Position numbers and translations under genes: made by a program. Positions 43,727-52,639 of a stretch of 64,000 bases of DNA are shown here, piece after piece. This stretch comes from Nocardia amamiensis NBRC 102102. Its GTDB lineage: Bacteria > Actinomycetota > Actinomycetes > Mycobacteriales > Mycobacteriaceae. Location: the NCBI RefSeq assembly GCF_001612745.1, contig NZ_BDBA01000050.1, forward strand, positions 1 to 64,000, given 5' to 3'. Below the pieces are notes generated by a model. It worked only from the letters and a program-made list of their open reading frames with translations. It searched no databases and was not told where the DNA came from. Numbering within the stretch: the stretch's first letter is position 1; the number at the start of each line of letters is the position of its first letter.

Positions 43727-44602
43727 ATGCACGGGTTCGCGAACGGACTGAAAACCTTCGGGTTGATGGTGGGCCTCTCGGCCTTGATCGTGTTCGCGGG
43801 TGCGATGTTCCGCAACCCGACCATCCTGGTCATCGCGATCCTGTTGGCGGTAGGCATGAACGCGTACGCCTACTTCAACAGCGACAAGATCGCGTTGAAG
43901 GCGATGCACGCCCAGCCGGTCAGCGAGCTGGAGGCGCCGGTCGTCTACCGGATCGTGCGCGAGCTGGCCACCACCGCCCGCCAGCCGATGCCACAGCTGT
44001 ACATCAGCCCGACGAACGCGCCCAACGCGTTCGCCACCGGACGCAGCCCTCGGCATGCCGCGGTCTGCTGCACCAGCGGCATCCTGCAGATTCTCGACGA
44101 GCGGGAACTGCGCGCCGTGCTCGGCCACGAACTCTCCCACGTCTACAACCGCGACATCCTGATCTCGTCGATTGCAGGCGCGCTGGCGGCTGTCATCTCC
44201 GGTCTGGCCAACTTGGCTTTCTTCGCGTCCATGTTCGGCGGCAACCGCAACGGTGGAGGCCCGAACATCCTTGGCGTGCTGCTGGTGTCGCTGCTCGGTC
44301 CGATCGCCGCCACCCTGATCAAACTGGCCGTTTCCCGTTCGCGCGAATACCAAGCCGATCAGTCCGGCGCCGAGCTCACCGGCGACCCGCTGGCGCTCGC
44401 CTCCGCCCTGCGCAAGATCGAGCGCGGTGTCCACGCCGCTCCGCTGCCACCCGAGCCCAAGCTGACGGCACAATCGCATCTGATGATCGCCAACCCGTTC
44501 CGCCCGGGTGAGCGGGCCGCGCGCTGGTTCTCCACGCATCCGCCCATCGCCGAACGCGTCGAACGGCTAGAGGAGATGGCGGGCGGCCCGCGCCGGTACT
44601 GA
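43727..44602 (+). CDS. htpX: Zinc metalloprotease HtpX
   Basis: An inner-membrane protease of 291 aa that degrades misfolded membrane proteins, with a cytoplasmic active site. Two N-terminal helices ([16 protein letters not shown] and [19 protein letters not shown]) precede the catalytic HELSH at residues 134-138 ([14 protein letters not shown]). A second pair of helices follows, then the third zinc ligand in [15 protein letters not shown]. The [16 protein letters not shown] end is characteristic. It follows the polyprenyl synthase with a 169-bp gap, mycobacterial order, and is convergent with the MarR gene. Confidence 0.95.
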   Translation: MHGFANGLKTFGLMVGLSALIVFAGAMFRNPTILVIAILLAVGMNAYAYFNSDKIALKAMHAQPVSELEAPVVYRIVRELATTARQPMPQLYISPTNAPNAFATGRSPRHAAVCCTSGILQILDERELRAVLGHELSHVYNRDILISSIAGALAAVISGLANLAFFASMFGGNRNGGGPNILGVLLVSLLGPIAATLIKLAVSRSREYQADQSGAELTGDPLALASALRKIERGVHAAPLPPEPKLTAQSHLMIANPFRPGERAARWFSTHPPIAERVERLEEMAGGPRRY

Positions 44603-44618
44603 CTTCCCGGCGCTCGGC

Positions 44619-45083
44619 TCAGTCGTCCATGGCCAACTGGTCTTCGTAGGCGCGGAAGGTATCGACGAACAATCGCCGCTGCTCCGGCGTGAGCGGTTCC
44701 AGCACCGTTCGCCAAGCCCGCGCGCTGCGGCCCAGCCACTTGTGCACCGACTTCTCATGGGCCGCCGCTATGGCGACGATGGTGCGCCTGCGATCGTCCG
44801 GGTCCGCGCCGCGCTCGAGCACACCCTGTCTGCTGAGTTCACCGACCATCAGGCTCACCGTGGTCGGAGCCACCTCCAGGCGCGCGGCCAGATCGGTCAC
44901 CGTGGTCGGTCCATCGAATACCAGGTTGGCCAGCAGCGATAGATGCCGAGGGGCGAGCGAGAAGGATTCCAGTTCCTTCGGAACGCCCAGCTTCTTGGCC
45001 CGCCCGACCACCCGGGGCATGAGCAGCAGCAGAGTGCGGATGCCCTCATCGACGCCGAGTCCCGCCCGCTCCTCGGTTGACAC
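44619..45083 (-). CDS. MarR family transcriptional regulator
   Basis: A 154-aa regulator. Start GTG 45083 is chosen because GGGAGG lies upstream; the longer frame would start inside the operator. The winged helix-turn-helix is DGPTTVTDLAARLEVAPTTV, SLMVGELSRQGVLERGADPD and a DDRRRTIVAI wing. Dimerisation helices lie at both ends (LLLLMPRVVGRAKKLG; RRLFVDTFRAYEDQ). The palindromes in the divergent intergenic region suggest it represses itself and the Ddn-hemerythrin fusion gene. Confidence 0.9.
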   Translation of the reverse strand: MSTEERAGLGVDEGIRTLLLLMPRVVGRAKKLGVPKELESFSLAPRHLSLLANLVFDGPTTVTDLAARLEVAPTTVSLMVGELSRQGVLERGADPDDRRRTIVAIAAAHEKSVHKWLGRSARAWRTVLEPLTPEQRRLFVDTFRAYEDQLAMDD

Positions 45084-45108
45084 GCCACGCACCTCCCAAT
45101 AGCCTTTG

Positions 45109-45140
45109 TTTGCAAAGTAATTTTGCTTGCAAAGCAAAAT
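45109..45140. promoter_or_regulatory. MarR-type operator in the divergent promoter
   Basis: A palindrome with 8-bp arms ATTTTGCT and AGCAAAAT around TGCAA occupies 45120-45140. A second palindromic core, TTTGCAAA, sits at 45109-45116. Both share the TTGCAAAG core and lie 26 bp upstream of the MarR start and 69 bp upstream of the fusion gene. The very AT-rich composition stands out. The MarR protein is the likely ligand; this is inference from position. Confidence 0.65.
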
Positions 45141-45208
45141 TCGATTTCGACATCAGGCTATAACCAGCGGTCGCGGCGAGTGCGCCGCGCCGGGAAGGAG
45201 CGTCGGCG

Positions 45209-46234
45209 ATGACCGATCCGGAGCGGACCCGACCAGCGGACTTCAACCGCGCGATCATCACGGAGTTCCGCGCCAACGCGGGCAAGGTCGGTGGGATGTT
45301 CGAAGGAGCGACGCTCCTGCTGCTGACCACCGTCGGGGCCAGAACCGGCCGTCGGCACACCGTGCCGGTCGTCTACCGCCGCGACGGCGCGCGCGTCCTG
45401 GTGTTCGGGTCCAACGCCGGCGCCGACACCCATCCCGCGTGGTTTCACAACGTGCGGGCGAATGCGGAAGTGACCGTGGAGATCGGCATGGGGGACCGGG
45501 TCGAGACCTATCCCGCACGCGCCCGAATCCTCGAAGGCGCCGAACGAGATCGCCACTACGCCGCACAGGCGAGCGACGATCCGGCCTTCGCCGCATACCA
45601 AGCGGCGACCGCGCGGATCATCCCGGTGGTCGCACTGCAACGGTTATCGGAGCCGAAGCTGCGCAGGCGGCGCTTCCTGGCGGGCGCGGGCGCCACCGCG
45701 GCCGTCGCGGCCGCAGGCGCGGGTGTGCTCATGGGCGGCTCGCCGGATGCGGCCGCGCCTGCTCAGCAGCGTGCCGCGGCTATCGGCGACCACCTGCGCC
45801 AGGTGCATGCCCAGTTGCGCCGCGACCTCGCCACCGTCCGTGCAGGTCTCGACGAATACCTCCACGCACCCGACGCCATGGCGAAACCCGCATTACCCCA
45901 GGATCTGCGTGCCCACTGCGTCGCTTTCTGCGGTGCGCTCGGCGAGCACCACACCAGCGAAGACGGCGTCTTTCCGGCCTTGGTCCGGCTGCGGCCCGAA
46001 CTCGCGCCAGTGGTGGCGCGGCTGCATCGCGAACACGGCGCGGTGGCCACGGCACTGACCGGGCTACGGACCCTGCTGGACGCGCCGGAACCGGGCGACC
46101 CGGCTCGGCTGCGCACTGAATTCGACCGCCTGGCAACGGAATTGGAAACCCACTTCGACTACGAGGAAGAAACCCTGGTCGAAGCGCTCAACGCGACCGA
46201 CCCGGCCGCGCTGCGACCCCCCGGTCAGCGGTAA
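45209..46234 (+). CDS. Ddn-like flavin-dependent domain fused to a hemerythrin HHE domain
   Basis: A 341-aa two-domain protein. Residues 1-~145 resemble the deazaflavin-dependent nitroreductase (DUF385) family: [56 protein letters not shown]. Residues 152-176 are [10 protein letters not shown] followed by an Ala/Gly hydrophobic run, like a Tat signal or a membrane anchor. Residues ~187-335 form an HHE cation-binding domain ([50 protein letters not shown]) with iron-ligand histidines and acids. The export-like segment in the middle is odd. Its 3' end overlaps yajQ by 10 bp. Confidence 0.85.
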   Translation: MTDPERTRPADFNRAIITEFRANAGKVGGMFEGATLLLLTTVGARTGRRHTVPVVYRRDGARVLVFGSNAGADTHPAWFHNVRANAEVTVEIGMGDRVETYPARARILEGAERDRHYAAQASDDPAFAAYQAATARIIPVVALQRLSEPKLRRRRFLAGAGATAAVAAAGAGVLMGGSPDAAAPAQQRAAAIGDHLRQVHAQLRRDLATVRAGLDEYLHAPDAMAKPALPQDLRAHCVAFCGALGEHHTSEDGVFPALVRLRPELAPVVARLHREHGAVATALTGLRTLLDAPEPGDPARLRTEFDRLATELETHFDYEEETLVEALNATDPAALRPPGQR

Positions 46235-46716
46235 TTGACGAACTGCAGCGCGATGCCGAAATCCTCGCCCTTCAGCAACGCGATGACCGCCTGCAGATCG
46301 TCGCGCTTCTTGCTGCTGACCCGCAGCTCGTCACCCTGAATCTGCGCTTTCACGCCCTTGGGGCCCTCGTCGCGGATCTTCTTCGAGATCTTCTTCGCGT
46401 GCTCGGAATCGATGCCCTGCACCAGCGAACCGGTGATCTTGTACACCTTGCCGGAGGACACCGGCTCGCCCGCGTCGAACGCCTTCAGCGAGATGTCCCG
46501 CCGGATCAGTTTCTCCTTGAACACCTCCAGCGCGGCCTTGACCCGCTCCTCCGCCTCGGCGGTGAGCACGATCTTGTCCTCGCCGGACCACTCGATGGAC
46601 GCGCCGGTGCCGCGGAAGTCGTAGCGGGTGTTGAGCTCCTTCTCCGCCTGATGCAGGGCGTTGTCGACCTCCTGCCGGTCGACCTTGCTCACCACATCGA
46701 AAGACGAATCAGCCAC
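46225..46716 (-). CDS. YajQ family nucleotide-binding protein
   Basis: A 163-aa cytoplasmic protein with the two ferredoxin-like repeats of the YajQ family: [20 protein letters not shown], then [39 protein letters not shown], and [20 protein letters not shown]. It ends [16 protein letters not shown]. Homologues bind nucleotides, in some bacteria c-di-GMP. Start ATG 46716. Length is typical. It is convergent with the Ddn-hemerythrin fusion and shares its last 10 bp. Confidence 0.95.
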   Translation of the reverse strand: MADSSFDVVSKVDRQEVDNALHQAEKELNTRYDFRGTGASIEWSGEDKIVLTAEAEERVKAALEVFKEKLIRRDISLKAFDAGEPVSSGKVYKITGSLVQGIDSEHAKKISKKIRDEGPKGVKAQIQGDELRVSSKKRDDLQAVIALLKGEDFGIALQFVNYR

Positions 46717-46892
46717 GCTGCGCTCCTGTTCTGACGGTCGAGGAGGTCATCTGAACCGGAGGCTTCCGGCCCTCGTCAGTTCTACCCGCCAGGCCCGAGG
46801 GTAGTCGCGCCGCATAGCCGATAGCCAGCCGGTTTGCATTCAGGGTGCGGGTTCGATGTATTCTGCTCAGCGCGCAGAAACAATGCGCGAAC

Positions 46893-46975
46893 GGCAGGTT
46901 GCCCGAGCGGCCAATGGGAGCAGACTGTAAATCTGTCGGTGAAAGCCTACGTAGGTTCGAATCCTACACCTGCCA
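46893..46975 (+). tRNA. tRNA-Tyr (GTA)
   Basis: An 83-nt type II tRNA. Acceptor GGCAGGT pairs with ACCTGCC, discriminator A at 46975. The anticodon stem-loop CAGACTGTAAATCTG places GTA in the loop. A variable arm follows, and the T-loop GTTCGAATC is normal. The strong terminator at 46989-47025 follows directly. Confidence 0.95.
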
Positions 46976-46988
46976 CTCCGCTCGATAG

Positions 46989-47025
46989 GCGAGCCCTGTA
47001 CGCAGAAAGCGCGTACAGGGCTCGC
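46989..47025 (+). terminator. Terminator after tRNA-Tyr
   Basis: A 15-bp perfect stem (GCGAGCCCTGTACGC paired with GCGTACAGGGCTCGC) with a 7-nt loop, followed by the T-rich TTCGTCTTGTCTTG. It begins 14 nt after the tRNA. A clear intrinsic terminator. Confidence 0.85.
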
Positions 47026-47038
47026 TTCGTCTTGTCTT

Positions 47039-47092
47039 GTGGGGGTGCAACCCCCACGCCCCGCCCGGCGGGGCTTCGCCCCCCGGACCCCC
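47039..47092. repeat. GC-rich hairpin cluster
   Basis: Consecutive palindromes: GTGGGGG/CCCCCAC with a 5-nt loop (47039-47057), then CCCCGCC/GGCGGGG (47059-47073), then a run of C with GGGGC/GCCCC pairing possibilities. The element is close to tRNA genes and resembles extragenic GC-rich elements common in high-GC actinobacteria. Strand and function unknown. Confidence 0.55.
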
Positions 47093-47374
47093 CCTTTTCA
47101 GTGGTTGCGTTGGGAGACCGTGTCCGGGTGGTGGATATGCCAGTGATTGGTTGGGTGCGGGGTGTTCGGTTCGTTCGTGCGTGTGGATTGCTTTCACTGC
47201 TCGGTCGATCGCTAGGGCCGATGCGCACTTCCAACCCGACAGCGGGGTTTCCATGCGCGCGGCACCGCAGTCGCTCGGATGTGAGCCCCAACCGAATAAT
47301 CCTGCGCAAGCTACCGCGGCCAATCACTCAGTGTTGCCATTGCTGCTCCACGCAACCCGATTGGCTCAACCCTC

Positions 47375-47532
47375 GTTTTCGAGCGAAGCGAGACCGAGCA
47401 TTCCCCGTTCGCGGCCCGGCTCGCGTCCGAGCGGCCGACGCGTCCGCGACGCAGTCGCCAGCGGCGATCGCTCGGACGCGAGCCACAAGGGGGCCGCGAA
47501 CACGCCGCGCCCGCGCGGCCAAAAATACAGCT
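47375..47532. repeat. Dispersed stem-loop repeat, copy before tRNA-Thr
   Basis: Left flank GAGCGAAGCGAGAC, then a 95-nt stem-loop at 47407-47501, whose arms GTTCGCGGCC...GGCCGCGAAC and GGCTCGCGTCCGAG/CTCGGACGCGAGCC match the copy at 30396-30490. A short hairpin follows (GCCGCGC/GCGCGGC at 47504-47519) and an A-rich tail CAAAAATACAGC. The short hairpin differs in sequence from copy B but keeps the same position, which points to selection for structure or to compensatory change. Confidence 0.8.
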
Positions 47533-47634
47533 CTGACCATGCGGTTTGGTGGTGCGACCGGTGAGTGTGTAACCTCGTTCAAGACTTCGCCGCGCTGAGG
47601 TCGAGTGTTTGGGGCTCGGTGCGGAAGTAGTCAT

Positions 47635-47707
47635 GCCCCCTTAGCTCAGTCGGCAGAGCGTTTCCATGGTAAGGAAAAGGTCAACGGTTCGATTCCGTTA
47701 GGGGGCT
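47635..47707 (+). tRNA. tRNA-Thr (GGT)
   Basis: A 73-nt tRNA: acceptor GCCCCCT pairs with AGGGGGC, discriminator T at 47707. D-arm TAGCTCAGTCGGCAGAGC is normal. The anticodon stem TTTCC/GGAAA encloses ATGGTAA, anticodon GGT. T-loop GGTTCGATTCC. It precedes tRNA-Met by 75 bp; the pair matches thrT-metT upstream of rpmG in M. tuberculosis. Confidence 0.95.
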
Positions 47708-47782
47708 CGCCGGATTGCCGGTGGTGGCCGACTCGGCATCGCTCCCGTAGTTGGGCTCGGCACCATGGCAATGCGACGCTGT

Positions 47783-47855
47783 GGCGGTGTAGCTCAGTCG
47801 GTAGAGCAAACGACTCATAATCGTTGTGTCGCCGGTTCAAGTCCGGCCATCGCTA
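47783..47855 (+). tRNA. tRNA-Met (CAT), elongator
   Basis: A 73-nt tRNA with acceptor GGCGGTG pairing with CATCGCT including two G-U pairs. It has the D-arm TAGCTCAGTCGGTAGAGC, anticodon loop CTCATAA (CAT) on an ACGA/TCGT stem, and T-loop GGTTCAAGTCC. CCA appears to be encoded at 47856-47858. It lacks the initiator's three G-C anticodon pairs, so it is an elongator tRNA. Confidence 0.93.
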
Positions 47856-47899
47856 CCACAACCGATCAAGCCCATCAGGTACCGGAAAGAAGGCATATC

Positions 47900-48070
47900 G
47901 TGGCCGCGAAGTCCACCGATGTCCGGCCAAAGATCACCTTGGCCTGCGAGCAGTGCAAGCACCGCAACTACATCACCAAGAAGAACCGGCGCAACGATCC
48001 GGATCGGCTGGAGCTGAAGAAGTTCTGCCCGAACTGCGGCACCCACCGGGCGCACCGCGAATCCCGCTAG
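47900..48070 (+). CDS. rpmG: 50S ribosomal protein L33
   Basis: A 56-aa ribosomal protein. Start GTG 47900 gives [20 protein letters not shown]. It keeps both zinc-binding CxxC pairs (CEQC at 16-19 and CPNC at 43-46), so it is the C+ form. Zinc-free paralogues are made under zinc starvation in relatives, which suggests this is the zinc-replete version. The gene follows tRNA-Met and precedes hadAB, as rpmG2 does in M. tuberculosis. Confidence 0.95.
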
Positions 48071-48144
48071 TTCTCCACGCGTGAACTACCGCGTGGGATG
48101 GTGCCGGGAGTCGTATCCCGGTATCTCGGGCCGTGACACCGCGA

Positions 48145-48166
48145 GGGCCGGACAATAGTCCGGCCC
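48145..48166 (+). terminator. Terminator after rpmG
   Basis: Perfect 9-bp arms GGGCCGGAC/GTCCGGCCC with a 4-nt AATA loop, 75 nt after the rpmG stop, followed by TGACGCATTTT. A likely intrinsic terminator separating rpmG from the hadAB promoter. Confidence 0.65.
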
Positions 48167-48247
48167 TGACGCATTTTCACGGTGTGGGTGCGGTGGTGAG
48201 CGCTCCACCGACTCCGTGCATCGGGGTCAGATAGGTACAGTCCTCCC

Positions 48248-49321
48248 GTGACAATCAACACCGGTACAGACGAAGCGGTCCAGACGGGCGAGGCGCTCGA
48301 CCCCGCGGCCCACGCCGCGGCGATGGTCGGTCACCACTACCGCGTCGACGACTACTACGAGGTCGGCCGCGAGAAGGTGCGGGAATACGCCCGCGCCGTG
48401 CAGGACTACCACCCGGTGCACTGGGACGAGGACGTGGCCCAGGAATACGGCTACGACAACCTGCTCGCGCCGGTCACGTTCATCTCCCTGGTCGGCATCC
48501 TGGCCCAGCGCAAGCTGTTCGAACAGGTCGTCACCGGCTACGACCTCAGCCAGATCATGCAAACCGACCAGATCCTGGAGTTCCACCGCCCGATCAAGGT
48601 CGGCGACCAACTCACCTGCGACGTCTACCTGCACTCGTTCCGGCAGGCCTTCGGCGGCGACATCATCGTGACCAAGAACATCGTCACCGCGCAGAACGAC
48701 GAACTGGTGCTCACCACCTACACCACGCTCGTCGGCCGCAGCGGCGGTGACATCGACCCGAACCTCACCGCCGCCGTCCGCAACGTGCTCATGCACGGCA
48801 TCGGCGAGGAGGAACCCGTACATCGCCCGCGCACCGGGGCTCCCGCGAGCCAGGCCCCCGCGCCGCTCGCCCCTGCCGCCGAAGGGCTCCGCACCCAGCA
48901 CGCCATCCGCTTCGAGGACGTCTCGGTCGGCGACGAGCTGCCTCCGCGTACCGCCCGGCTCACCCGCGGCGACCTGGTGAACTACGCGGGCGTCTCCGGC
49001 GACGCCAACCCGATCCACTGGAGCGACGAGGTCGTGAAGCTGGTCGGCCTGGACGACGTCGTCGCACACGGCATGCTCACCATGGGCCTCGGTGGCGGTT
49101 TCGTCACCTCCTGGCTGGGTGATCCCGGCGCGATCAAGGAGTACAATGTCCGTTTCACCAGCCCGGTCTACGTGGGCACCGACGAGGCCGCCGAGGTCGA
49201 GTACACCGGTAAGGTGAAATCAGTCGATCCGGAAGCCAAGACCGCGGTCGTGGCCATCGTGGCGAAGTCGGCGGGAAAGAAGATCTTCGGCCGCGCCACC
49301 GCGACGGTGCAACTGGCCTGA
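48248..49321 (+). CDS. Fused (3R)-hydroxyacyl-ACP dehydratase HadA/HadB
   Basis: A 357-aa protein joining two hotdog subunits separate in M. tuberculosis. Residues ~28-190 are HadA-like (YYEVGREKVREYARAVQDYH, LAPVTFISLVGILAQRKLFE, ILEFHRPIKVGDQLTCDVYL). After a Pro/Ala linker (TGAPASQAPAPLAPAAEG), residues ~220-357 are HadB-like with the MaoC hydratase motif YAGVSGDANPIHWSDEVVKL and DDVVAHGMLTMGLGGGFVTS. Together they dehydrate 3-hydroxyacyl-ACP in FAS-II elongation of mycolic-type acids. No hadC follows. Start GTG 48248. It lies between rpmG and tRNA-Trp, matching the mycobacterial locus. Confidence 0.92.
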   Translation: MTINTGTDEAVQTGEALDPAAHAAAMVGHHYRVDDYYEVGREKVREYARAVQDYHPVHWDEDVAQEYGYDNLLAPVTFISLVGILAQRKLFEQVVTGYDLSQIMQTDQILEFHRPIKVGDQLTCDVYLHSFRQAFGGDIIVTKNIVTAQNDELVLTTYTTLVGRSGGDIDPNLTAAVRNVLMHGIGEEEPVHRPRTGAPASQAPAPLAPAAEGLRTQHAIRFEDVSVGDELPPRTARLTRGDLVNYAGVSGDANPIHWSDEVVKLVGLDDVVAHGMLTMGLGGGFVTSWLGDPGAIKEYNVRFTSPVYVGTDEAAEVEYTGKVKSVDPEAKTAVVAIVAKSAGKKIFGRATATVQLA

Positions 49322-49542
49322 CCTGGTCGGCCGACCCTGATTGGCTAATGCCGCGCACGGTAACGTACACTCAGGTTTCTGGGGTCACCAGCCGCTGCGC
49401 GCTGCTCTGTAGGGCTGGTTCCAGGCGGTCCGCCCGGATCGCCGACGGGGCCGGCAACTGCCGGAGTGGCGCGCGTGTTGTGTGACACCAGGACACAACT
49501 GAATACCGAAGAGTGGTTGGACAGCTCACACCGTCCGACCGA

Positions 49543-49615
<73 letters not shown>

Positions 49616-49646
49616 CCCTGGATGCCAGCGACGAGAGAGGATCGAC

Positions 49647-50033
49647 GTGGACGAGCGGGACACTCGCCGCGGCGCACATGCCGACGAAGGCGATGGCACC
49701 GCTGCAGCGACTCGGCCGAGCGGCAAGCGGTCCGCGCGGCGGACTCGTACGTCCTCGCCGGCCGACACGGGCGCGATCGCCACGCTCGACCGCCCGTCGC
49801 GGAAGGCAGCCAAGACAACCGATCGGGCCGAGCGCAAGTCGGGTAATCCGTTCAAGCGTTTGATCAAGTTCCTGCGTGAGGTCATCGCGGAACTGCGCAA
49901 GGTGATCTGGCCCAACCGGAAGCAGATGGTCACCTATACGAGCGTTGTTCTGGTGTTCGTGATTTTCATGGTCGCGTTCATCAGCGGGTTGGATCTGGCG
50001 TTCATCAAGGGTGTCAACTGGCTGTTCGGCTAG
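49647..50033 (+). CDS. secE: Preprotein translocase subunit SecE
   Basis: SecE is the essential clamp of the SecYEG channel. The 128-aa product starts at GTG 49647. The first ~75 residues are a disordered, Arg/Thr/Ala-rich extension. The conserved amphipathic helix (FLREVIAELRKVIWPNRKQM) and one membrane helix (VTYTSVVLVFVIFMVAFISG) follow. This single-helix form is normal in actinobacteria. It precedes nusG. Confidence 0.95.
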   Translation: MDERDTRRGAHADEGDGTAAATRPSGKRSARRTRTSSPADTGAIATLDRPSRKAAKTTDRAERKSGNPFKRLIKFLREVIAELRKVIWPNRKQMVTYTSVVLVFVIFMVAFISGLDLAFIKGVNWLFG

Positions 50034-50056
50034 CTGAACGACGCCGAAGCCAGTAG

Positions 50057-50941
<885 letters not shown>

Positions 50942-51041
50942 ACCCAGTTCTTGTCAGCGGCAGGGTGCATTGCGCCCGGTCGAGGATCGCAACACCACGA
51001 CTTGCAAAGAGCAAGGGACACCAAACACCTAGGAAAGAAAG

Positions 51042-51476
51042 ATGCCCCCCAAGAAGAAGAAGCTCGCCGGGATCATCAAGCTTCAGATCCAGGCCGGCCA
51101 GGCGAACCCGGCCCCTCCGGTCGGCCCCGCGCTCGGTCAGCACGGCGTCAACATCATGGAGTTCTGCAAGGCGTACAACGCCGCGACCGAGTCGCAGCGC
51201 GGCAACGTCATCCCGGTCGAGATCTCGGTGTACGAGGACCGGTCCTTCGACTTCAAGCTGAAGACCCCGCCGGCCGCCAAGCTGCTGCTCAAGGCCGCGG
51301 GCGTGCAGAAGGGCTCGGCCGAGCCGCACCGCAACAAGGTCGCCAAGGTGACCATGGACCAGGTGCGCGAGATCGCCAAGACCAAGCAGGAAGATCTGAA
51401 CGCCAACGATCTCGATCAGGCGGCCAAGATCATCGCGGGTACCGCGCGCTCGATGGGCATCACCGTCGAGGGCTGA
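51042..51476 (+). CDS. rplK: 50S ribosomal protein L11
   Basis: A 144-aa L11 of standard length. Key segments: [40 protein letters not shown], and the C-terminal RNA-binding part ([31 protein letters not shown] end). It binds the GTPase-centre rRNA and the stringent-response region. Start ATG 51042 with GGAAAGAAAG upstream. It forms a pair with rplA downstream. Confidence 0.97.
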
Positions 51477-51551
51477 GCGGACTCGCTCCCTGGTGGGAGG
51501 GCCGGCCAGGCCCGATAACCACGTCTGAACCACACACAAGGACAGAGAATC

Positions 51552-52265
51552 ATGGCAAAACGAAGCAAGGCATACCTCGGCGCGGCCGAGAAGGTCGATC
51601 GCACCGAGCTCTACTCCCCGCTGGCCGCCGCGCGCCTGGCGAAGGAGACCGCCACCACCAAGACCGACGCGACCGTCGAGGTCGCCGTGCGACTCGGTGT
51701 GGATCCCCGCAAGGCCGACCAGATGGTCCGCGGCACCGTCAACCTGCCGCACGGCACCGGTAAGACTGCCCGCGTCATCGTGTTCGCGGCGGGCGAGAAG
51801 GCTGCCGAGGCCGAGGCCGCCGGCGCCGACGCCGTCGGCGCCGAGGACCTGATCGAGCGGATCCAGGGCGGCTGGCTGGACTTCGACGCCGCGATCGCCA
51901 CCCCGGACCAGATGGCCAAGGTCGGTCGCATCGCGCGTGTCCTCGGCCCGCGCGGTCTGATGCCGAACCCGAAGACGGGCACGGTCACCACCGACGTGAC
52001 CAAGGCCGTCAACGACATCAAGGGCGGCAAGATCAACTTCCGCGTCGACAAGCAGGCCAACCTGCACTTCGTCATCGGCAAGGCGTCCTTCGACGACACC
52101 AAGCTGGTGGAGAACTACGGCGCCGCGCTGGACGAGATCCTGCGCGTCAAGCCGTCGACCGCCAAGGGCCGCTACGTCAAGAAGGTGACGGTCTCGACGA
52201 ATACCGGACCGGGCATCCCGGTGGACCCGAACCGCACCCGCAACCTCCTCGACGAGGACGCGTAA
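51552..52265 (+). CDS. rplA: 50S ribosomal protein L1
   Basis: A 237-aa L1, component of the L1 stalk and RNA-binding autoregulator. Conserved segments: [40 protein letters not shown], and [24 protein letters not shown] [20 protein letters not shown], then [20 protein letters not shown]. Start ATG 51552 after an AAGGACAGAG site. Length is normal. A terminator follows at 52291. Confidence 0.97.
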   Translation: MAKRSKAYLGAAEKVDRTELYSPLAAARLAKETATTKTDATVEVAVRLGVDPRKADQMVRGTVNLPHGTGKTARVIVFAAGEKAAEAEAAGADAVGAEDLIERIQGGWLDFDAAIATPDQMAKVGRIARVLGPRGLMPNPKTGTVTTDVTKAVNDIKGGKINFRVDKQANLHFVIGKASFDDTKLVENYGAALDEILRVKPSTAKGRYVKKVTVSTNTGPGIPVDPNRTRNLLDEDA

Positions 52266-52290
52266 GCAGCACCTGAACACCCACCGCAGC

Positions 52291-52317
52291 GGCGGGAACG
52301 CACATCGCGTTCCCGCC
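52291..52317 (+). terminator. Terminator after rplA
   Basis: An 11-bp perfect stem (GGCGGGAACGC paired with GCGTTCCCGCC) with a 5-nt loop, 25 nt after the rplA stop, followed by GTCGCGCGTTTCT. Ends the rplK-rplA transcript before the toxin-antitoxin cassette. Confidence 0.75.
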
Positions 52318-52353
52318 GTCGCGCGTTTCTGGGAGTATCAACCCGGGCCGGTA

Positions 52354-52379
52354 TCCTTACCTCTAGCGGATTGTAAGGA
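52354..52379. promoter_or_regulatory. Operator-like inverted repeat before the AbrB-type antitoxin
   Basis: Perfect 7-bp arms TCCTTAC (52354-52360) and GTAAGGA (52373-52379) separated by 12 nt end 8 nt before ATG 52388. The right arm also supplies the AAGGAG ribosome site. The antitoxin is the likely binding protein, giving autoregulation; binding would also block the ribosome site region in DNA. Inference from position. Confidence 0.6.
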
Positions 52380-52387
52380 GAGAGAGT

Positions 52388-52639
52388 ATGGACGCACATG
52401 CCCGGTTGACGTCGAAAGGCCAGCTAACCGTGCCGAAGGCGGTTAGGGAAGCGCTCGAGTTGCAGGTGGGCGACAACGTACTCTTCCGGGTCGAGGGCCA
52501 GGTCGTTGTGCTCGCGCGTACACCCGACCTGCTCGAGCTGGCGGGGAGTGTGCCAGTACCGCCAGAGGTTCGCGGGAAGTCTTGGGATGAGATCCGGGAA
52601 GCGGCATGGGCAGCGCAATGGCAGGAAGGCGAGCCGTGA
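52388..52639 (+). CDS. AbrB/MazE-like antitoxin
   Basis: An 83-aa antitoxin. The N-terminal swapped-hairpin DNA-binding domain is clear: RLTSKGQLTVPKAVREALEL and QVGDNVLFRVEGQVVVLART. The C-terminal part (VRGKSWDEIREAAWAAQWQE) would wrap and inhibit the toxin. ATG 52388 with AAGGAGAGAG upstream. The stop overlaps the toxin start (GTGA). The pair sits between rplA and rplJ inside the ribosomal-protein cluster. Confidence 0.9.
   Translation: MDAHARLTSKGQLTVPKAVREALELQVGDNVLFRVEGQVVVLARTPDLLELAGSVPVPPEVRGKSWDEIREAAWAAQWQEGEP

Larger units (their letters stand above)
46976..47634. other. Intergenic region between tRNA-Tyr and tRNA-Thr
   Basis: This 659-bp region contains the tRNA-Tyr terminator, a GC hairpin cluster (47039-47092) and a copy of the dispersed stem-loop repeat (47375-47532). 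I find no convincing gene; the long open frames on both strands are low-complexity and run across the hairpins and the tRNA. The promoter for the downstream tRNA-Thr and tRNA-Met genes is probably between 47540 and 47634. Confidence 0.6.

Noticed and set aside
46834..47598. 254-aa plus-strand frame across tRNA-Tyr and hairpins
   Set aside because: It runs through a tRNA, a terminator and repeats; composition is not protein-like.
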